Source: Babylonia areolata (lineage: Eukaryota > Mollusca > Gastropoda > Neogastropoda > Buccinidae). Taken from it: 64,000 bases of DNA. Below are positions 50,371-58,100 of this stretch, piece by piece. The position numbers were made by a program, and so were the translations under genes. The first letter of the stretch is position 1. Every line of letters starts with the position of its first letter. Under the pieces are notes generated by a model, which did no database searches, was not told where the DNA came from, and worked only from the letters and a program-made list of their open reading frames with translations. The stretch is from assembly GCF_041734735.1 (NCBI RefSeq), contig NC_134880.1:20072246-20136245 (forward strand), written 5' to 3'.

Positions 50371-53300
50371 GCACGCATGCGCAGGCGCGCCAGCAACTAT
50401 GATTGTAAAAAAACATAATGAAATGGTTAACATGATGTTGTGTGCTTAAAATCCTATTGATAATACTCAACAACAAGAAGACCACCCATGGAAAGAGAGA
50501 TACGGAGAGGAAGAGTTTCCAGTAAATGCTTTCTATGTGGCTGTCACTTTTGTTCCTTTTTTTTTTTTTTTTTTTTTTGTCTGTAAGATATTTATGGCCA
50601 TTGAGACCCTTCATTTTCTGTAAAATCATGATTGACCAATTGGTGTTTCCAGATGAGAGCCTGAACTGGGAGTCCATTGAACAGTATTTCTTGTGGCAGC
50701 TCATCACGGCCCACAACATCCCCATTGAACACATGTTGCCTGTACTTCCTATGCTTGAATATTCATGTAAGTCTCTTCCCCTATGGCCTTAGTGGTCCGC
50801 AAGGCTCTAAGCACCATGATTTGATTTGATTTGATCTCTTCCCTTATCTCTCATGCTCTGTTTTTTAGTTTCTTTATAGAAAAGAATATTTTTCAATTGT
50901 ATCGTCTTTTTGTCACAGCAGATTACTCTGTGTTACCCCTCTTTTCTTTTCAGGTTTTTTTTCCCTGCCCTGTTATCTTCATCATCTCATTGACATTATT
51001 CCCACGCCACATATTCTGAGTCCCCATACACATCCACACTTGGGTTTGTCTGTCGCAGTCTCAGCGTCGGCAGTCCACACAGAACCATCGCGGTTAGGCT
51101 GCCAAGAAGCCACACACCAGAGGAGATTCTGCAAAAATTAATTGAAAATCATATAAAACACAAAACCAGCAGGAATTCAGGTGCAATTACAGCAGGGATT
51201 TTAGACACAAAATGAAATGGGAATTCACATACAGTTTTAACGTTGGCATCTACCTCAAGAGATATGGCCGACATGGATAATCATCCCAAGACAGTTGGGA
51301 GTTGGGGGTGGGGATAGAGGGGACTGTCCAACAATAAGACCACTCCAACACCATCAGAACAGTATGTCATGATGGGCTGTGTATATGCCAGTTTTTACGT
51401 AAAATGCATGTGGTTCGGACTCCACAGCATTTTGAATGTGAGGGTAGCAGTCAGCAGATTGAGCCAGCCAAGTTCTCCTCCCCTCTCTTTCTCTCTCTCT
51501 TTTTTTTTCGTATTTGTAGTTCTGTGTTGGATGCTTTTTCATTTTAACTCACTCAGTACGGCCAGTCCTCTCTTCTCCTCTACACAGACCCTTCGGATGT
51601 CCAGTGGGTGTCTGAATGACACAACCTTTAGCTTCAATCGTCAGAATTGTGGTATTCTGTTTTTTGGGTTGTTTTTTGTGTTTTTTTTGCTGCCCCATCA
51701 TCTGCACCGTTTCAGTGGCATTACTCCCACGCCGCTCATTTAGATTCCCCCATACACAGCCACACCCGGGTTCGTCCGTCGCAGTTCCAGCGTCGGCAGT
51801 CCACAGGGAACCATCGATGTTAGGTCGCCAGGAGGCCACACACCAGAGGAGACCCTGCACTGCTGCTGAGTCACTTCAGTGGTGTTCAGTGGTGCCTGTT
51901 CTGTTTTAACGTACTTAGGACACCACCTACTAAGCCCCCTACTAACGACAATAATGGCTTAGTCGCGGAGCCAGACTGAGTGAGCGTCCCTCCCAGAGTG
52001 GAGACCGCCACCACGTCCCTCAAACAACAGCCCCCCATGAATCTGCCGACACTGACGACATTGACAGGACTCACCCCAAGTACGGAAGTGGAGGGGTATC
52101 GAAACTGAGGTCACCATGAGAGCAGGGCATGAAAGGCCACAGACTTTGAGACTATTTTGTTTATATTGATGACGATGAAGGAGCAGGAGGATGACGATGA
52201 TGATGATGATGTTGCTATAGAGGTCCATTTTGGTTTGGGACTGCGTGACAAGGCTGTACTCTACGCTTCCTGTCATAATGATATCCCGGCGTTAACCAGG
52301 CCCGAGAGATACAGACACTTGCAGTGTTGGTCAGGTAATTAGAGCAACACACCCAAAGACGCATCCTTGAAGCGGATGACACTCGACTGTGTGGTCCCAG
52401 TCTCCCCATTTAAGCCCACAGCACACTCAACTCTGGGTAGGAGCCGGCCACGGGCCGAAAAACCCACCTCCGCTGGGATTCGAACCCGCGTCCTCCCAGC
52501 CGTCAGTCCGCGACGCTAACCACTTCGCCAATTGTGGTATTCTTTGTCAACATTCACGTCTTCAGTATAAGAGCCTTCCGCTTGCAATATTTTGATGATG
52601 GTAATTGGGGTGAAACGCTGTTAACGTCGTCTCTTTTGCCGTTCGTATGGAGAGAGTTAATATGTGTGAGAGTGAGTGTGTCATTCTGCATGTGGAGGAT
52701 GAAATGTGTCCTTTTTAATATGAGCTGGTATGATTATATTGTGATCATGAAAAGATTTACATGACAGGAGTATTTTTATTTTTTCTAGTTTGAAATAGAA
52801 ATGATTATCAACATAGCATGACTGACAGTTGTGGAGTTTCATTGTGTCAATTCAAGATAATTATGGTCAGCTCATCAAATATTTTACTTCTATTTCCTGT
52901 TGTTTTCCTTTCAGCAAATGCAGAGGCTTTGACATCTCTAATGGTTCTCCTCAAACAAGAAAGGTATGTATATATGTCATAATTGGGTGGTTTTCTTCTT
53001 CTGTGTATGTGGGCTACAACTATCTGATTTTACATGAGTTTGTTTATAAGAGAGGGCTTTTACATTTATGATTGTTTTCCCCTGCCGTCTTGGCAACCAT
53101 ACTTTGTTTTTCAGGGGTGTTCATGATGGGTGTGCTATTGTTTCGATAACTTTCTGAATGCTGTCATGGATTATAGGATTTTTAACACATGTATTTTGAT
53201 CTTCTACATTCACAAACACACATAAGAGGGATTTAGACACCAGCACATATGCACATATGTTGGTCTGCGTGGTTAAATAAATCTCCAACCTTAACCCATA

Positions 53301-55166
53301 AGGTGTCGTTAGCAGGATTTAAATCTTGAACCCTCTTATTGAAAGTCTTGTGCTTTAACCACTTGGCTGGTAGGTCTGCAGGGTGGATTTCACCAGTCAT
53401 TTGATTTGAAAACTAAAACACACACAGGCATGCACGCACGCACCGCATGCATGCATGAAAACTAAAATGATGATTTATTTTGACAGAACGGGAATTCTGA
53501 TTGACAGTCGTATCTTTGTGTGTTTTGATTGCGTTAGTTATATTTAAATGGGAATTCTTTTTCTATCAGTTTGATTTAGAATTGTGTTTCTGTCATATTT
53601 TCAGTCCCAGTGCAGAGTTACTAAGACCGATGCTGTGCCGGAACTGCAAAAAATCAGACTACTTTGTGGTTTCTGTACTCAAGTACTGGGCCCAGGAGTA
53701 TGAAGATCGCCTTGCAGACCTCATCAAAGAGCAGCTCACTCGTGTCAATGGAACTACCAAACGCAGGTGAGAATTACATCGCAGGAAAAAGCTTTTCAGT
53801 TTGCTACTTTTCAGGACATGGGAAACACATTTAACGAAGTTAATTAAGATGAAATAATTTGAATTGAAACAAACAAACGAAAAGTTTGAAATAAGCATCA
53901 TCATCATTATTACCAGTATTGTTTTCTAGTCAAGTCCTGGTGCTGGTTCCACTGAGTGAGAAAGACACTTTACTAACACTGGAAACAGCCACTGATGTTA
54001 CTTTTTTTATGATGATTTAACATCGTCATTATTATTAGCATTTCATTCATGTAAATGTGAATTCATTTATTGCTTAGTCTTTTGTGAAGACTTTGACTCT
54101 CAGACTAGGAGGCAAGATTGCACTGCCTCTTAGTGCTGCAGCCTTTGGGGCTGGTTGACCTTTTCAGACAATCCCAGTGCCGACTGTCCTAAAATCTTCT
54201 TGGCCAAGAGGGTGGGGTATTTTTTTGTATTACTCTTTTGTCACAACAGACTTCTCTGTGTGGAATTCGGGCTGCTCTCCCCAGGGAGAGCGTGTCACTA
54301 CTCTGAGAGCGCCACCCATTATTTTTCTGTAATTTTTTTCTGCCTGCAGTTTTATTTGTTTTCCTATTAAAGTAGATTCTTCTACAGAATTTTGCCAGGG
54401 ACAACCCTTTTGTTGTCATGGGTTATTTTATGTGTGCTGAATGTGCTAAACCTCGGTTTATCATCTTATCCGAATGACCAGCGTCCAGACCACCAGTGAG
54501 TGGTCACCACTCAAGGTCTATTGGAAGAGGAGAAAATACTGGTGACTGCCATTGTGGTTCGAACCAGTGAACTCAGATTCTCTCGCTTCCTGGGTGGACA
54601 CAATACCTCTAGGCCAACACTCCACAGTGGGTGTAACTTGGGCAAGACACTGTCCAGTTTCAGTTACAGTAGCTCAAGGAGGCGTCACTGCGTTCGGACA
54701 AATCCATATACGCTACACCACATCTGCCAAGCAGATGCCTGACCAGCAGCGTAACCCAGCGCGCTTAGTCAGGCCTTGAGAAAAAAAAAAAGAAAAAAAA
54801 GGTGAATAAATAATAGATAAGCTTACATAAATAAATAAATAAATAATAATTATGATTTAAAAAAGGTAGTAGTGATGATAATAATAAAAAAATAAAATAA
54901 AATAAATGAATAAATAAATAAGACAACAATGATGATAAATAAGCAAATAAATGTAAAACATGAAGACACACATTCACACATACACCCACACATGCATAAC
55001 AGATATGCACCAAACATGCATTTTCACAGATATGAAAGCACAGTCAAATACATATAAACGTACATGAGCTCCAACACACACACACACACCACACACATTA
55101 CCCCATTACACATGTGTGGGGGGTTGGGGTGGGAGATATGGGTGTGCTTGTACAAGTAAGTGTTCA

Positions 55167-55199
<33 letters not shown>

Positions 55200-58100
55200 C
55201 GTGGAAGCTGCGATACATAGACTAGAAATGAGTGTGTGGAGGAGGGGGGTAGAGGAGGTGCAAGACACTCTCCACTACAGTTTAATTCTAGCTCAGATAG
55301 TCGGGGGAAAGCAAATTGCCTTCACTGTTGTTCTGACGGTCATATTTGGACATGACTGACTTTCATGCGTTCATGCAGACATTTTTAGCAGTATTGTTGT
55401 TACCTAGTATCAAGTCATGATGATCAGAGGATGTTGATTGACCTAAGTGCATGGTGATGTTGTCCTTTCAGAACCAAAGACACGAAAAAGGATCAGCCCT
55501 CAGTGGACCAGGTGCTGGCTCACCTGGATCATATGAGGCAGGTGTGCCGCAACATCTCCTGTGAGTACCTGTGTGTGTGTTTTATGGGGTGGTGGAGTGT
55601 TTAGTACCTGTTTGATTTGGGGGTGAAGTGTTTAGTACCTGTGTGTGTTTTTTGGGGGGTGGAGTGTTGAGTACGTGTGTGTTTTTTGGGGGGTGGAGTG
55701 TTGACGTGTGTGTTTTTTGGGGGGTGGAGTGTTGACGTGTGTGTTTTTTGGGGGGTGGAGTGTTGAGTACCTGTGTGTGTTTTGGGGGGTGGAGTTTTGA
55801 GTACGTGTGTGTGGTTTTTGGGGGTGAAGTGTTTAGTACCTGTGTGTGTGTTTTGGGGGGTGGAGTGTTTAGTACCTGTGTGTGTTTTGGGGGGTGGAGT
55901 GTTCAGTACCTGTGTGTGTTTGTGTGTGTTTTAGGGGGTGAAGTGTTTAGTACCTGTCTGTGTTCTTGGGGGGTGAAGTGGTTAGTACCTGTGTGTGTTT
56001 TGGGGGGTGAAGTGTTTAGTACCTGTGTGTGTTTTGGGGCGTGAAGTGTTTAGTACCTGTGTGTGTTTGTGTGTGTTTTAGGGGGTGAAGTGTTTAGTAC
56101 CTGTCTGTGTTCTTGGGGGGTTAAGTGGTTAGTACCTGTGTGTGTTTTGGGGGGTGAAGTGTTTAGTACCTCTGTGTGTTTTGGGGCGTGAAGTGTTTAG
56201 TACCTGTGTGTGTTTTAGGGGGTGAAGTGTTTAGTACCTGTCTGTGTTCTTGGGGGGTGAAGTGGTTAGTACCTGTGTGTGTTTTGGGGGGTGAAGTGTT
56301 TAGTACCTGTGTGTGTTTTGGGGCGTGAAGTGTTTAGTACCTGTGTGTGTTTTGGGGCGTGAAGTGTTTAGTACCTGTGTGTGTTTGTGTGTGTTTTAGG
56401 GGGTGAAGTGTTTAGTACCTGTCTGTGTTCTTGGGGGGTTAAGTGTTTAGTACCTGTCTGTGTTTTGGGGGGTGAAGTGTTTAGAACCTGTGTGTGTTTT
56501 GGGGCGTGAAGTGTTTAGTACCTGTGTGTGTTTTGGGGGGTGCAGTGTTTAGTACCTGTGTGCGTTTTGGGGGGTGAAGTGTTCAGTACCTGTGTGTGTT
56601 TGTGTGTGTTTTAGGGGGTGAAGTGTTTAGTACCTGTCTGTGTTCTTGGGGGGTTAAGTGTTTAGTACCTGTGTGTGTTTTGGGGGGTGGAGTGTTTAGT
56701 ACCTGTGTGTGTTTTGGGGCGTGAAGTGTTTAGTACCTGTGTGTGTTTTTGGGGGGTGAAGTGTTTAGTGCCTGTGTGTGTTTTGGGGTTGTGAAGTGTT
56801 TAGTACCTGTGTGTGTTTTTTGGAGGGCAGGGGGTGTTGAGTACCTGTGTGTGTTTTGGGAGATGGAGTGTTGAGCACCTGTGTGTTTTGGGGAGATGGG
56901 GTGTTGAGTACCAGTGTGTGTTTTGGGGAGATGGAGTGTTGAGTACCTGCGTGTGTTTTGGGGAGATGGGGTGTTGAGTACCTGTGTGTGTTTTGGGAGA
57001 TGGAGTGTTGAGCACCTGTGTGTTTTGGGGAGATGGGGTGTTGAATACCTGTGTGTGTGTTTTGGGGAGATGGGGTGTTGAGTACCTGTGTGTGTTTTGG
57101 GGAGATGGAGTGTTGAGTACCTGTGTGTGTTTTGGGAGATGGAGTGTTGAGCACCTGTGTGTTTTGGGGAGATGGGGGTGTTGAATACCTGTGTGTGTGT
57201 TTTGGGGAGATGGGGTGTTGAGTCCCTGTGTGTGTTTTTTTGGGGTGGGGATGGGGTGTTGTTTGATTTTACGTCTTTTCACTTTGAGTGAAACTAGACG
57301 AGAGGAAAAGTGGCTGTATAATGAAATGGATGTGGTAGAAGTGGCCTGAGGGTACATGCTGTGTGTTTTAAAGATAATTTGTGTGTGTGAGTGTGTGCGT
57401 GTGTCAGTCTGCATGATTGTGTATGTGTGTGTGTATGTGTGTGTGCGCATGCATTTGTGATGATTTCTTAATTCTTTAGTATTATTCCATTTGTTATTAT
57501 CTTTAGATTAGAAAGAAAAAGAAACCCTTCATCTAAGTATTTGCTTATTGAACTGTGTGATACTGTAATCCTACATAAAGGTTGTGCTTGTTTGTGAATT
57601 TGTGTGTGCGTGCATTTGAGCAAGGTTTGCGAATATACATATGGAGGGTTTAGCCTTAAGAGAGGGAGGTGGTTGAAAGTGAGGAAGGTGTTAATTGGTA
57701 CGGTCTCGCTGTATTTTCCAGTTTGTCAGAGTTCTGAATGATGAAAATGTCAGAGAGTATGCTCCCAGATGCTGAAAAATAGTATGGTTGGGAGTGTGTA
57801 CTGTTGGCTGTCCATGTTGGTTGCCTGTCGATGTAACGTACTTGACAAAAATTGTGATGAAAAATAAACAAAAGGGTTAGAAACTGGTGATATTCCTTGT
57901 AAAGAGTTCTGATCAATGGATTGGGGATTTTGTACAGTTTGTATCTCATGAAAGAGCCAGGGATCAGTAGCGTGCTATTTACTATTAATAGGAGTCCCTA
58001 ATGCTTTGAAATGGAAAGTATGAAATATGTGTAATCGAGCAGGTCCCTTAGAATAGATGTACATGTTCTTAAAAAAGAGTGAAAATCCGGTATTGGACCT

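Larger units (their letters stand above)
54067..55375 (+). mobile_element. Repeat family E split twice
   Basis: E parts at 54067-54216 ('gactctcagactaggaggca', 'gccgactgtcctaaaatctt'), 54630-54656 ('gtaacttgggcaagacactg') and 55260-55375 ('gcaagacactctccactaca', 'gacatgactgactttcatgc'). A family A SINE sits in the first gap and a T element in the second. Confidence 0.78.

Noticed and set aside
55739-57450. Repetitive ORFs with CVCFGGG- or [12 protein letters not shown]-type units on both strands
   Set aside because: They are the minisatellite of intron 28. The unit length of about 33-34 bp lets frames stay open in places; no start, no domain.
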